A stretch of 64,000 nt of DNA, taken from Celeribacter persicus. GTDB taxonomy: Bacteria; Pseudomonadota; Alphaproteobacteria; Rhodobacterales; Rhodobacteraceae. The stretch spans positions 1-64,000 of the forward strand of contig NZ_QAOH01000011.1 of assembly GCF_003050785.1 (NCBI RefSeq), in the 5' to 3' direction. Below, piece by piece: positions 15,926 to 24,813 of this stretch (the stretch's first letter is position 1; each line of letters opens with the position of its first letter). A program made the translations under genes and the position numbers. The notes under the pieces are model-generated. The model ran no database searches. It was not told where the DNA came from and worked only from the letters and a program-made list of their open reading frames with translations.

Positions 15926-15958
15926 AAAAAGGCCCCCTCGTAGCGTCACGAGAGGGCC
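15926..15958 (-). terminator. Terminator of ahcY
   Basis: Leftward RNA: GGCCCTCTCGT and ACGAGGGGGCC form an 11-bp stem (one G-U) around a 6-base loop, followed by U5 (A5 at 15926-15930). It lies 20 bp past the ahcY stop. Confidence 0.88.
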
Positions 15959-15977
15959 TCATCCTGAAAGCACAGAA

Positions 15978-17372
15978 TCAGTAGCGGTAATGCTCCGGTT
16001 TGAACGGACCGTCCTGAGTCACACCGATGTAGTCCGCCTGCTCTTTCGACAGTTGCGTCAGTTTGACTCCGATCCGCTCAAGGTGCAGACGTGCCACTTT
16101 CTCGTCGAGGTGCTTCGGCAGGATGTAGACATCGTTCTCGTATGTGTCGCCATTGGTCCAAAGCTCGATCTGCGCCAGCACCTGATTGGTGAAGGAGGCA
16201 GACATCACGAAGGACGGGTGGCCGGTGGCGTTCCCGAGGTTGAGAAGGCGGCCTTCGGAGAGAAGGATGATCTTGTTGCCCGAAGGCATTTCGATCATGT
16301 CCACCTGATCCTTGACGTTGGTCCATTTGTGGTTCTTGAGCGCTGCGACCTGAATTTCATTGTCGAAATGGCCGATATTGCCGACGATGGCCATGTTCTT
16401 CATCTCGCGCATATGCTCGATGCGGATGATGTCCTTGTTGCCGGTGGTGGTGATGAAGATGTCGGCGTCCTTCACCACATCTTCGAGCAGAACGACCTCG
16501 AATCCGTCCATCGCCGCCTGAAGCGCACAGATCGGATCGACCTCCGTCACTTTCACGCGCGCACCGGCACCCCGCAGGGAGGCGGCGGAGCCTTTGCCCA
16601 CATCGCCATAACCGCAGACCACAGCGACTTTGCCCGCCATCATCACATCGGTCGCGCGGCGAATGCCATCGACGAGCGATTCCTTGCAGCCGTATTTGTT
16701 GTCGAATTTCGATTTGGTCACGGAATCGTTCACGTTGATCGCCGGGAAGGGCAGGAGGCCCTTTTTCACCAACTCATAGAGACGGTGCACGCCGGTCGTG
16801 GTTTCTTCCGACACACCCTTGATCGCATCGCGCTGTTTGGTGAACCAGCCGGGGCTGTCCTTCAGGCGTTTCCTGATCTGGTTGAACAGGGCCACTTCTT
16901 CTTCCGAAGTCGGCACTTCGATCAAATCTGTTTCACCGGCTTCGACGCGGGCCCCCAGAAGGATGTAAAGCGTCGCATCGCCACCGTCATCGAGGATCAT
17001 GTTGCAGGCGCCTTCCTCGAACTGGAAGATTTTATCCGCATAATCCCAATATTCCTCAAGGGTTTCGCCCTTGGTCGCAAAGACTGGAATACCAGCCGCC
17101 GCAATCGCCGCTGCGGCATGGTCCTGCGTCGAGAAGATGTTGCACGACGCCCAGCGCACATCCGCACCCAACGCCACCAGCGTTTCGATCAGAACCGCAG
17201 TCTGAATCGTCATGTGCAGGGAGCCCGCAATGCGTGCGCCCTTGAGCGGTTTGCTTTCACCGTACTCATCCCGCAGAGCCATCAGCCCCGGCATTTCGGT
17301 TTCGGCAATATCGAGCTCCTTGCGCCCGAATTCCGCGAGAGAGATGTCTTTGACGATATAATCGGTGCCCAT
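15978..17372 (-). CDS. ahcY: S-adenosyl-L-homocysteine hydrolase AhcY
   Basis: 464 residues. AhcY splits S-adenosylhomocysteine into adenosine and homocysteine, keeping methylation going. I chose the ATG at 17372 because the family begins [17 protein letters not shown] and AGGAG sits seven bases upstream; an in-frame ATG at 17447 would add 25 atypical residues. Landmarks: [14 protein letters not shown], the NAD-binding [16 protein letters not shown], the [17 protein letters not shown] signature and the C-terminal KPEHYRY that reaches into the partner subunit's NAD site. It stands alone between two terminated units and is divergent from the HD-domain gene. Confidence 0.96.
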   Translation of the reverse strand: MGTDYIVKDISLAEFGRKELDIAETEMPGLMALRDEYGESKPLKGARIAGSLHMTIQTAVLIETLVALGADVRWASCNIFSTQDHAAAAIAAAGIPVFATKGETLEEYWDYADKIFQFEEGACNMILDDGGDATLYILLGARVEAGETDLIEVPTSEEEVALFNQIRKRLKDSPGWFTKQRDAIKGVSEETTTGVHRLYELVKKGLLPFPAINVNDSVTKSKFDNKYGCKESLVDGIRRATDVMMAGKVAVVCGYGDVGKGSAASLRGAGARVKVTEVDPICALQAAMDGFEVVLLEDVVKDADIFITTTGNKDIIRIEHMREMKNMAIVGNIGHFDNEIQVAALKNHKWTNVKDQVDMIEMPSGNKIILLSEGRLLNLGNATGHPSFVMSASFTNQVLAQIELWTNGDTYENDVYILPKHLDEKVARLHLERIGVKLTQLSKEQADYIGVTQDGPFKPEHYRY

Positions 17373-17404
17373 CGGTGGCTCCTGCTTGAACATGAGAGTT
17401 TGGA

Positions 17405-17445
17405 GGCTGGTTAGCAGCTTGGCCCTCTGCTTACAACGCAGAGCC
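17405..17445 (-). promoter_or_regulatory. Hairpin-forming leader of ahcY
   Basis: Two stem-loops precede the ahcY ribosome site on the minus strand: GGCTCTGC-loop-GCAGAGGGCC (17421-17445, 6 bp plus a bulge and 2 bp) and GCTG-CTAAC-CAGC (17405-17418). It may be a regulatory 5' leader. I could not match it to a SAM-, SAH- or SAM/SAH-riboswitch consensus. It is open in frame with ahcY, so part of it could be coding if the upstream ATG is used. Confidence 0.25.
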
Positions 17446-17528
17446 ATTGATTTCCGGTTAAGCCGAGAAAAATCATAGAAACCGAATGGGGACGGAGATA
17501 CCTAAAGCGTGACACAGAAGAGGGTGAC

Positions 17529-18119
17529 ATGGCTCAGACGCGCGCATGGCAAAGGATGCTGTCGGGACGCAGGCTCGATCTGCTCGACCCGACGCCGATG
17601 GATATCGAGATCGAGGACATCGCCCACGGGCTCGCTTTTGTGGCGCGCTGGAACGGGCAGACGCGGGGCGATTATGCCTATTCCGTCGCCGAACATTCCA
17701 TTCTGGTCGAAGAGATTTTCCGCCGTCTCTACCCGAAAGAGCCGATCAAATGGCAATTGGCAGCGCTTTTGCACGATGCGCCGGAATATGTCATCGGCGA
17801 TATGATTTCCCCGGTAAAGGCCGCAATCGGCCCGGATTACGGTGCACTGGACGAACGCCTCACCGCCGCAATTCATATCCGGTTCGGCTTACCCGCAAAA
17901 ATTCCGGCGACGATCAAGAAGAAGATCAAAAAGGCGGACAAGGTCTCCGCCTGGCTGGAAGCCACTCAGATCGCCGGGTTTTCAGAAGCGGAAAGCAACA
18001 GGTTCTTTGGTCGGATGAACCCCGACCTGGTCCGCGATCTGCGCATCCATCTGCGCCCGCCGGTCGAGACACGCAATGCGTTCACGCGGCGGCATGCGGA
18101 ACTGATGGCTGCGCTTTGA
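17529..18119 (+). CDS. HD-domain phosphohydrolase
   Basis: 196 residues; the start follows AGAGGG. The HD-superfamily metal-binding pattern is visible: YSVAEHSILVEE (His), ALLHDAPEYVIGD (His-Asp) and a later Asp in KKADKVSAW. Proteins of this build resemble the YfbR/YqeK-type HD hydrolases that remove phosphate from nucleotides (for example 5'-deoxynucleotidase activity). The exact substrate is not known. Divergent from ahcY with 156 bp between. Its 3' end overlaps a possible small leftward ORF. Confidence 0.8.
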   Translation: MAQTRAWQRMLSGRRLDLLDPTPMDIEIEDIAHGLAFVARWNGQTRGDYAYSVAEHSILVEEIFRRLYPKEPIKWQLAALLHDAPEYVIGDMISPVKAAIGPDYGALDERLTAAIHIRFGLPAKIPATIKKKIKKADKVSAWLEATQIAGFSEAESNRFFGRMNPDLVRDLRIHLRPPVETRNAFTRRHAELMAAL

Positions 18120-18300
18120 TCTCGTGTCGCACAGAAAAAAGGCCGAGCTTTCCGGGAAACACCCGAAGATGCTGAACCCATGCGGCGCGGACGAATTGGC
18201 CTGTCTTGCGCCGGCGCGCCAGAATCTCGCGGCGATGCTGCACCTCCGGGGAGGTCATATCCGGCCCGCGCATCATTTCGTTTGCGATTATCTGTAACAT
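18082..18300 (-). CDS. Possible small protein, unrecognised
   Basis: 72 residues, basic (RRREILARRRKTGQFVRAAW-like centre), with no membrane helix and no recognised domain. It is supported by an AGGAGT ribosome site six bases before the ATG and by its position divergent from the LysR gene (98 bp apart), the usual place for a LysR target. Against it: its last 38 bp overlap the end of the HD gene in antisense, and its C terminus looks uncomposed. It may be a remnant. Confidence 0.35.
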   Translation of the reverse strand: MLQIIANEMMRGPDMTSPEVQHRREILARRRKTGQFVRAAWVQHLRVFPGKLGLFSVRHEIKAQPSVPHAAA

Positions 18301-18398
18301 GGGTTTACTCCTGAAAAGCTCGACATTGGCTTTATCTATTACCTATGATGAAATCGTTCCACTCAGGGATTTTTTGAAACTGTAAGTAAAATTTACAT

Positions 18399-19292
18399 AT
18401 GCCCGACATCGACTGGCGTCATATGCCTTCCCTCTCAACCCTGCGCGCCTTTGAGGCAACCGCACGTCTTGGTTCGTTCACAGCCGCGGGTCGGGCGCTA
18501 AACGTCACCCATGCTGCGATCACACAGCAAGTCCGCGCGCTGGAAAAGGACCTCGGGCTGACATTGGTGCAGCGGGAGGGCAGGGGGATGGCGCTTACCG
18601 AAGCCGGACGGCAATTGGCGGAGGCGCTGTCCGAAGGTTTTGCCACAATTTCCGACGGGATTGCAGAGGCACGCAACGGGCCAAGATCGCGCGGGCTTCG
18701 GGTGACCTGCACCCCCGCGCTGTCCTATGCCTTCATCATTCCGCGGCTCGGACAATTCTGGGACGATCACCCCGACATTCCCGTTTCCCTGACGCCCTCC
18801 GGTTCGGTTGACGACCTGAAACGGCGGCAATTCGATCTCGGCATTCGCACCGGCAGCGGCAACTGGCCCGGTGTCGATGTCGAGCCCCTGTGGAGGACGC
18901 GGATCATCCTTGTCGCCAGTCCGATCCTGATCGGCAAACACGGCGGGGATGTGGCGGCTCTGCCGCTGCAAAACATGCCTTGGATACGGTCGCGGGCACA
19001 GCTGGACGACATTGAGTTGATGCGAAAATGCGGGGTGGACGAAAACAAAGTGTCGGCAATCTTCATTGAGGGACAATCGGAAAGCGTACAGGCCGTTGTG
19101 CGTGGCGTCGGCATGACGTTCGTGTCGGAAATCGCGGTGAGCGACGATCTGAAAAGCGGGGGGTTGGTGCACTTGCCCTACGATCTCGGGCAGGGCTTCA
19201 CCTATTTCGCCGCCACCCCTAAAGGGGTGGAGCACCCTTCCACCCGGTTGTTTATCGACTGGTTGAAGACGCTTGCGCCTGAAGCATCTTAA
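18399..19292 (+). CDS. LysR-family transcriptional regulator (GcvA-like)
   Basis: 297 residues. The N-terminal winged helix-turn-helix (about 10-68: LSTLRAFEATARLGSFTAAGRALNVTHAAITQQVRALE) is followed by a type 2 periplasmic-binding-like effector domain (about 95-290). The PSLSTLRAFEAAARLGSF-type opening is typical of the GcvA/AmpR subgroup. Target and effector are unknown; the divergent small ORF upstream is the first candidate target. Its stop overlaps the convergent regA stop by four bases. Confidence 0.9.
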   Translation: MPDIDWRHMPSLSTLRAFEATARLGSFTAAGRALNVTHAAITQQVRALEKDLGLTLVQREGRGMALTEAGRQLAEALSEGFATISDGIAEARNGPRSRGLRVTCTPALSYAFIIPRLGQFWDDHPDIPVSLTPSGSVDDLKRRQFDLGIRTGSGNWPGVDVEPLWRTRIILVASPILIGKHGGDVAALPLQNMPWIRSRAQLDDIELMRKCGVDENKVSAIFIEGQSESVQAVVRGVGMTFVSEIAVSDDLKSGGLVHLPYDLGQGFTYFAATPKGVEHPSTRLFIDWLKTLAPEAS

Positions 19293-19843
19293 CGCGGGGA
19301 GCGTTTCGCCAAAATGCGCTGAAGTGTCCGGCGGTGCATGTTGAGACGGCGCGCGGTTTCCGAGACGTTGCGGTCGCAAAGCTCATAGACCCGCTGGATA
19401 TGCTCCCAACGCACACGATCAGCGGACATTGGGTTTTCCGGCGGCGGCGGAAGCTCGTCGCTCGTGGCCAGAAGCGCATGCACGATGTCATTCGCGTCAG
19501 CGGGCTTCGAGAGATAATCCGTCGCGCCGATCTTCACGGCGGCTACGGCGGTGGCAATGGCTCCATAGCCGGTCAGAACCACGATCCGGCTGTCCGGGCG
19601 TTTTTCGCGCAACACTTCGACCACATCGAGACCGTTACCATCTTCAAGTCGCAAATCGACGACCGCATAGGCTGGCGGGCGCGCCGTGGCGATTGCACGA
19701 CCGGCAGCGACGGAACCGGCCATTTCGACATCGAAACCGCGTTTTTCCATCGCACGCGCAAGGCGCCGCAGAAACGGTTCGTCGTCATCGACCAAAAGCA
19801 GCGACTTGTCTTCGCCCAGTTCCAGTGTCTCGTCCGCGTCCAT
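19289..19843 (-). CDS. regA: Redox response regulator RegA (PrrA/ActR)
   Basis: 184 residues from the ATG at 19843, chosen for the GGGAGGG ribosome site just upstream and because Rhodobacter RegA is 184 residues; an ATG at 19867 would add eight. The receiver domain has DDDE (19-22), the phospho-acceptor D63 in VVDLRLEDGNG, and the TGYG and LSKP motifs. A proline run (PPPP) links it to a Fis-type helix-turn-helix, SETARRLNMHRRTLQRILAK. RegA controls photosynthesis, respiration, nitrogen and carbon fixation genes in response to redox. It follows senC in a senC-regA unit divergent from regB, the classic arrangement. Confidence 0.96.
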   Translation of the reverse strand: MDADETLELGEDKSLLLVDDDEPFLRRLARAMEKRGFDVEMAGSVAAGRAIATARPPAYAVVDLRLEDGNGLDVVEVLREKRPDSRIVVLTGYGAIATAVAAVKIGATDYLSKPADANDIVHALLATSDELPPPPENPMSADRVRWEHIQRVYELCDRNVSETARRLNMHRRTLQRILAKRSPR

Positions 19844-19919
19844 CCCGGACCCTCCCGCCATCGGCATAATCTGATAATTTCAGATAGGTTTTAGAACGTG
19901 TCTAAGGGAGGGTCAATTT

Positions 19920-20549
19920 TTACCCTGCGGCGTCGATGAAACAGGCCACCCGGTCGGCCATTTGCTCGGGCGTATCCTCACGCTTGAAGAAATCGACAAA
20001 ACCGATTTCCGGGAAGACGAGGTAGGCGAAGGTCGAGTGATCTACGAGGTAATATTCTGGATCGCCGTCTTCCTGTTTCTTGTAATAGGTCTTGTAAGCC
20101 ATCGAGGCGGCCTTGACCTGTTCCGGGGTGCCGGTAAGACCGATCATGTTGTCATGGAACAGCGAGGTGAATTCCTTGACGATCTCCGGCGTGTCGCGTT
20201 CCGGGTCGATGGAAATGAACGCCGCCTGTGCATCATATCCGCGCTCATCGAGAATGCGCAGGGCATCGGCATTGCGCATATTGTCGAGCGGGCAGACATC
20301 GGGGCAGAAGGTATAGCCGAAATAGAGGATTGTCGGTTTTGTAAAGACATCCTTGTCGGTCACCGTCACACCGTCTTCGTTCACAAGCTCGAACGGCCCG
20401 CCTATCGCGGAAGCTCCGCCCCCCACAGAGGACACGCGACATTGGGCAAAGGGATCGTCGGCGGCAGGGCGGCTGACAAACCATAAGCCGGCTCCAAGAC
20501 CCGCGACAACAAGGGCAACAGCCGCAACGGCAATGGTTTTCGTGGACAT
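19920..20549 (-). CDS. senC: SCO/SenC (PrrC) copper chaperone
   Basis: 209 residues from the ATG with AGAGGAG upstream. One N-terminal membrane helix (about 5-25) anchors a periplasmic thioredoxin-like domain. The copper ligands of the SCO1/SenC family are present: C82 and C86 in YTFCPDVCP, and H171 in VDHSTFAY. It helps insert Cu(A) into cytochrome oxidase and, with RegB/PrrB, relays oxidase redox status. It precedes regA by 76 bp and faces regB across 91 bp. Confidence 0.94.
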   Translation of the reverse strand: MSTKTIAVAAVALVVAGLGAGLWFVSRPAADDPFAQCRVSSVGGGASAIGGPFELVNEDGVTVTDKDVFTKPTILYFGYTFCPDVCPLDNMRNADALRILDERGYDAQAAFISIDPERDTPEIVKEFTSLFHDNMIGLTGTPEQVKAASMAYKTYYKKQEDGDPEYYLVDHSTFAYLVFPEIGFVDFFKREDTPEQMADRVACFIDAAG

Positions 20550-20640
20550 CTTTGCTCTCCTCTCGTTGCCACGCATTGATCGAGAGAAACGCAGGCACTA
20601 ACAAGGGTTTTAATGCCGCAGCGAGGTAAAAAGAGCGTCA

Positions 20641-22035
20641 ATGATTGAAAACGGAAACGGTGTCATGGCCGGAGAACGGCGATCCGATTGGGTGCGGTTG
20701 CGCACTCTGGTTGCCGTGCGCTGGATCGCAATCGCCGGTCAGATCGGCACGATTCTGGTCGCCATGCTCACCCTCGATCTGCGGTTCGACTACGGCGCTT
20801 TCGCACTGGTGATCGGAGCCTCGATCATCCTCAACATCGTATCCAGCTTCATTTATCCGGAAAACACCCGGCTGAGCGAACGCGGTGCGACGCTGATGCT
20901 GTTGTTCGACATCCTCCAACTGTCGGCACTTCTCTATTTCTCCGGCGGACTGAACAATCCGTTCTCCATGCTCATTCTCGCGCCCGTGTCGATTTCCGCC
21001 TCTGCCCTGCGTCCGAAATCCTCGATCCTCACCGGTGCCGTCGCCATTGCTTTGGTCAGTGTTCTGGCGCTCTATTATTTACCCTTGCAGACCGGGGATG
21101 GACAAATCCTGACCGTGCCGGGGCTGTTTCTCTTCGGGACTTGGGCGGGGATCGTCATCGGTGTGGTCTTTCTCGGCGTCTTCTCCTGGAAAGTCGCTTC
21201 GGAAATTCACACCATGTCGGAGGCGCTTCTGGCCACCCAGATGGCGCTTACCCGCGAACAGAAGCTGACCGATATCGGCGGTGTCGTCGCCGCCGCCGCG
21301 CATGAGCTGGGAACCCCTCTGGCAACGATTAAACTTGTGTCGAGCGAGTTGGTCGACGATCTCGAAGGTCAGGAAGAGTTGCGCGACGACGCCCGTTTGA
21401 TCAACGAACAGGCGGATCGGTGTCGCGACATTCTGCATTCGATGGGGCAGGCGGGAAAAGACGACCTCCACATGCGCTTCGCCCCACTTCAGGCGGTGGT
21501 CGAAGAAGCGGCACAACCCCATATGGCGCGCGGCAAATCCGTCACCCTCGATGTTCTGGGCTCCGAGGACGAAAGCGCACAACCCTATGTCTATCGACGC
21601 CCCGAGATCATCCACGGGCTGCGCAACCTGGTTCAGAATGCGGTGGATTTCTGCGAAACAACCGTCTGGATCGACATCGCCTGGAGCGCGGATGATATTC
21701 GTCTTCGGATCATCGACGATGGCGCAGGGTTTCCCGCGTCGGTGATCGGACGGATCGGCGATCCTTTTATGCACGGGCGACGCGCCGACAAGGAATTCGA
21801 GAAACGCCCCGGCTATCAGGGCATGGGGTTGGGCCTTTTTATTGCCAAAACCCTGCTGGAGCGCACCGGAGCGGAGATAGCATTTTCGAACGGGTCGGAC
21901 CCGCACGATCTGCATTTGCATGCCGGCCGTCGGTCGGGCGCAATCGTGGAATTGTCCTGGCAAAGGCATATGATCAGCGTTCCCGAAGGAGAACAAAACA
22001 AGGCACTGGGAGAAAATACTCTTCTGACATCGTGA
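20641..22035 (+). CDS. regB: Redox sensor histidine kinase RegB (PrrB/ActS)
   Basis: 464 residues. Six membrane helices (about 20-185) include the quinone-sensing segment FSGGLNNPFSML. The H-box AAAAHELGTPLATIK carries H221, and the redox-active cysteine C261 (QADRCRDILHSMG) is spaced as in Rhodobacter RegB. The ATPase domain (N-box LRNLVQNAVDF, G1 DDGAGFP, G2 GMGLGLF) is intact. RegB phosphorylates RegA under reducing conditions. A second ATG at residue 9 is an alternative start. The C-terminal tail after the G2 box is slightly long. It is transcribed divergently from senC-regA. Confidence 0.96.
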   Translation: MIENGNGVMAGERRSDWVRLRTLVAVRWIAIAGQIGTILVAMLTLDLRFDYGAFALVIGASIILNIVSSFIYPENTRLSERGATLMLLFDILQLSALLYFSGGLNNPFSMLILAPVSISASALRPKSSILTGAVAIALVSVLALYYLPLQTGDGQILTVPGLFLFGTWAGIVIGVVFLGVFSWKVASEIHTMSEALLATQMALTREQKLTDIGGVVAAAAHELGTPLATIKLVSSELVDDLEGQEELRDDARLINEQADRCRDILHSMGQAGKDDLHMRFAPLQAVVEEAAQPHMARGKSVTLDVLGSEDESAQPYVYRRPEIIHGLRNLVQNAVDFCETTVWIDIAWSADDIRLRIIDDGAGFPASVIGRIGDPFMHGRRADKEFEKRPGYQGMGLGLFIAKTLLERTGAEIAFSNGSDPHDLHLHAGRRSGAIVELSWQRHMISVPEGEQNKALGENTLLTS

Positions 22036-22046
22036 AGTCCCGCGCT

Positions 22047-22061
22047 TTAACCACGCGTTAA
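22047..22061. promoter_or_regulatory. CtrA-binding box upstream of the divL-like gene
   Basis: A perfect TTAA-N7-TTAA (N7 = CCACGCG) lies 55 bp before the DivL-like start and 11 bp after the regB stop. This is the full CtrA consensus of Alphaproteobacteria. It suggests that CtrA controls this component of its own phosphorelay; binding is not shown. Confidence 0.6.
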
Positions 22062-22116
22062 CCATCATTCCCGACACTGCATCCGTCGCATATGCGCAGT
22101 GTAGGATGGGAATCAC

Positions 22117-23706
22117 ATGTCACCGAATATCCTGTTCACCTTTATTTCTCTGGTTGTCGGAAGTTTCGGCATCGCCTTTCTCGTGCTCTACGGGCTGGCT
22201 CAGCTCGCCGCACATCGGGAGCGGCTGGACGCCATTACTCTGGCCTCTCAGGACAACGATATCGTCTTTCTGTTCGACGACGAAAAGCTGGTGAACGCGA
22301 CTCCCGCCGCGCAGAGCGTTCTTGCCGCCGCTGCCGATGTCGGATCGGATTGGTCGCGGCTGTTGTCCGTCATGATTTCGAAATTCCCGACCCTTCAGCA
22401 CGAAATTTCCGAACTGGCGGACCGGGGCAGCATGGCGCTTGAATCCCGTGACGGGAACGCCGTTCTGAAATGCGAATGGCGCAACGGTCTGGCGCGCATC
22501 ACGCTCTTCGACCGGGAAACCGAACAGGCCCATGTTGATATGGATCGCCATTCTCTCATGGCGATGGAACAGGAGCTGGAAACCCTGCGCGCAACCACGC
22601 AAAACGTCCCGTTTCTGGTCTGGCGCGAGGTTGAGAACGGCACGATCACCTGGGCTAACACCGCATATCTCACTCTCGCCGACAGCCTGTCCGAAACAGG
22701 CGAAAACACAAGCTGGCCGCCAGCCGCCCTGTTCGACACCAAGCTTCTGGCACAAGCCGGACCGAACGAGGCGCGGCGTTTGAGTTTCAAGGACAGGGAC
22801 GGCACCCCACATTGGTTTGACATCTATCGATTCGCCATCGGAAACGATGCGCTTTTTGCGGGCAGTTCGGCGGATCGCACGGTCAAGGCCGAGGAGACCC
22901 TGCGCGAATTCACCCAGACGCTGACAAAAACCTTTTCGCATCTGACCATCGGTCTGGCCGTGTTCGACCGCAATCGGCGCCTCGCCCTGTTCAACCCGGC
23001 GCTGACCGATCTCACCGCTCTGCCTGCAGAATTTCTGATCACCCGTCCGGCCCTCACCACTTTTCTCGATCGCCTGCGCGACAATCAGATGATGCCCGAG
23101 CCCAAGGATTACAAATCCTGGCGTCAGGAAATGACAGCCTTGGAAAATGCCGCCGAAGACGGGACTTACGAAGAGGTCTGGACCTTGCCCGGCGGCATGA
23201 CCTACCGGATTTCCGGGCGTCCCCATCCGGATGGCGCCATCGCCTTCCTGTTCGAAGACATCTCGGCCGAAATGTCGCTCACCCGGCGATTTCGTGCCGA
23301 GATCGAAACCGGGCAGGCCGTACTCGACACCCTGTCGGAAGCGATTGCAGTGTTTTCCAGCGAAGGCATGCTGGTCATGGCGAACAGTGCCTACACAAAT
23401 CTCTGGGGCCTCGACCAACTGGAGGGGATCGTCGAAACCAGCATTACGGATGCCACACGGATCTGGCATGCCAAATGCGCCCCCTCTCCGCTTTGGGGCG
23501 ATATTCGCGAGTTTGTGACACAAACCGAAGAGCGCAGCGACTGGATTGGCCAGACCCGGCTCTGGGATGGCCGCCGTCTGAATTGCCGTTTTGTCCCCTT
23601 GCCCTCCGGGCAGACGCTTGTGGGCTTCACACCCGAGGGGCGCATCAACACTCTGCGCCCGACCTTGCGCCCGCAGGCCAGCACTACGCATTTCGCCGAG
23701 ATGTAA
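22117..23706 (+). CDS. divL: DivL-like PAS protein lacking a kinase domain
   Basis: 529 residues: an N-terminal membrane helix (about 5-28), then several PAS-like segments (about 45-135, 160-250, 270-385 and 400-510), ending in a low-complexity Thr/Pro tail. DivL is the tyrosine-box histidine-kinase-like protein that tunes CckA in the CtrA phosphorelay. Caulobacter DivL is about 770 residues with DHp and ATPase domains; neither is present here (no H/Y-box, N-box or G-boxes). The assignment rests on the PAS content and on synteny with amgK-murU-addB-addA-trxA. As a PAS-only protein it could act as a sensor or scaffold for CckA. It could also be an unrelated PAS sensor. Confidence 0.65.
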   Translation: MSPNILFTFISLVVGSFGIAFLVLYGLAQLAAHRERLDAITLASQDNDIVFLFDDEKLVNATPAAQSVLAAAADVGSDWSRLLSVMISKFPTLQHEISELADRGSMALESRDGNAVLKCEWRNGLARITLFDRETEQAHVDMDRHSLMAMEQELETLRATTQNVPFLVWREVENGTITWANTAYLTLADSLSETGENTSWPPAALFDTKLLAQAGPNEARRLSFKDRDGTPHWFDIYRFAIGNDALFAGSSADRTVKAEETLREFTQTLTKTFSHLTIGLAVFDRNRRLALFNPALTDLTALPAEFLITRPALTTFLDRLRDNQMMPEPKDYKSWRQEMTALENAAEDGTYEEVWTLPGGMTYRISGRPHPDGAIAFLFEDISAEMSLTRRFRAEIETGQAVLDTLSEAIAVFSSEGMLVMANSAYTNLWGLDQLEGIVETSITDATRIWHAKCAPSPLWGDIREFVTQTEERSDWIGQTRLWDGRRLNCRFVPLPSGQTLVGFTPEGRINTLRPTLRPQASTTHFAEM

Positions 23707-23778
23707 AGCCAACCCTTGTGTCCCCCGCAGCGGGGCCTAAAGTCGGGCGACACATGTCCGACGCAAAAGGCCCTTCTC

Positions 23779-24813
23779 GTGACCCAACCCTCCGACCGCA
23801 CCCAAAAACTTGCGGCATTTCTACAGACAAGCGACTGGTCCACGACGCGTTCTCTCGCCTTGGCGGGCGATGCTTCCCGCCGCCGTTACCATCGTTTGTT
23901 CGATGACATCGCCGGGCGTCAGGCCATCGTCATGGATGCCCCACCGGAAGCGGGCGAAGATGTCCGGCCCTTCCTGAAAGTGGCGTCCTATTTGCGTGAA
24001 CTCGGGCTTTCCGCCCCGGAAATCTATGCCGCAGATGAGGAGCAGGGGTTCCTGATCCTCGAAGATTTCGGCGAAGATCTTTACGATCAGGTTTGCCTGC
24101 AAAATCCCGGTTCAGAACCCGAGCTTTACGACGCTGCCGTGGATGTTCTGATCCGGATTTGCGGCGCCCCTCCAATGGAAGGGCTCGAAGATTACGGCCC
24201 GAAAATGACTGACCTCGCCCTGTCCTGCTATCGCTGGTACGCGGAACCGATCCTTGAGCGCGATCTCTCCGAAGAGAGCGATGCCGTTCGCGCATCCCTG
24301 TCTCCGCTGATCGACGATCTCGGTCCGGGCAGCGTCACAATTTTGCGCGATTATCACGCCCAAAACCTGCTTTGGCTGCCAGAGCGGTGTGGAACGGCGC
24401 GGGTCGGCTTACTTGATTTCCAGGACGCCATGCTGGGTCATCCGGCCTACGATCTGATCTCGCTTACGACCGATGCCCGGCGCGATGTACCCGACACCAT
24501 TCAAACCCGCTGCATCGACCAGTTTTGTGATGGTTTGGGCCAGAATCGGGTCGATTTATCACGTCAGGCAGCGATCTGTTCCGTGCAACGCAACCTACGC
24601 ATTCTGATGGTCTTCGGACGCATGTCTCTGCATTTCGGGCGCCCGCATTATGTCGACCTGATCCCGCGCGTCTGGCGCTATTTGCAACAGGACCTGCAAC
24701 ACCCGGACCTTGCGGGCTTGGCGGAACTGCTTCGCAAAACCCTTCCCGAACCCGATGAAAACGCACTCAAGACATTGAAAGCAAAATGCGGCACAATCCC
24801 GACTCTGCAATGA
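23779..24813 (+). CDS. amgK: Anomeric MurNAc/GlcNAc kinase AmgK
   Basis: 344 residues from the GTG at 23779 (TTG at 23716 would add 21 non-homologous residues). It has the aminoglycoside-phosphotransferase fold: GDASRRRYHRL nucleotide loop near residue 30, ILEDFGEDLYD hinge, catalytic D191 in LRDYHAQNLLWL, and metal-binding D213 in LLDFQDAMLGHPAYDL. AmgK phosphorylates recycled MurNAc at C1; MurU, the next gene, then makes UDP-MurNAc. This peptidoglycan-recycling route bypasses de novo synthesis and can lower fosfomycin sensitivity. It overlaps murU. The 72 bp upstream hold a small CCCCGC-A-GCGGGG hairpin and no tsaE. Confidence 0.88.
   Translation: MTQPSDRTQKLAAFLQTSDWSTTRSLALAGDASRRRYHRLFDDIAGRQAIVMDAPPEAGEDVRPFLKVASYLRELGLSAPEIYAADEEQGFLILEDFGEDLYDQVCLQNPGSEPELYDAAVDVLIRICGAPPMEGLEDYGPKMTDLALSCYRWYAEPILERDLSEESDAVRASLSPLIDDLGPGSVTILRDYHAQNLLWLPERCGTARVGLLDFQDAMLGHPAYDLISLTTDARRDVPDTIQTRCIDQFCDGLGQNRVDLSRQAAICSVQRNLRILMVFGRMSLHFGRPHYVDLIPRVWRYLQQDLQHPDLAGLAELLRKTLPEPDENALKTLKAKCGTIPTLQ

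Noticed and set aside
15990-17414. 474-residue rightward open frame
   Set aside because: Antisense of ahcY, which has unmistakable family motifs.
17373-17528. Known SAM, SAH or SAM/SAH riboswitch before ahcY
   Set aside because: Hairpins are present, but no consensus core of these classes could be matched by eye.
22120-23712. 530-residue leftward open frame
   Set aside because: Antisense of the PAS protein; no domain and no ribosome site.
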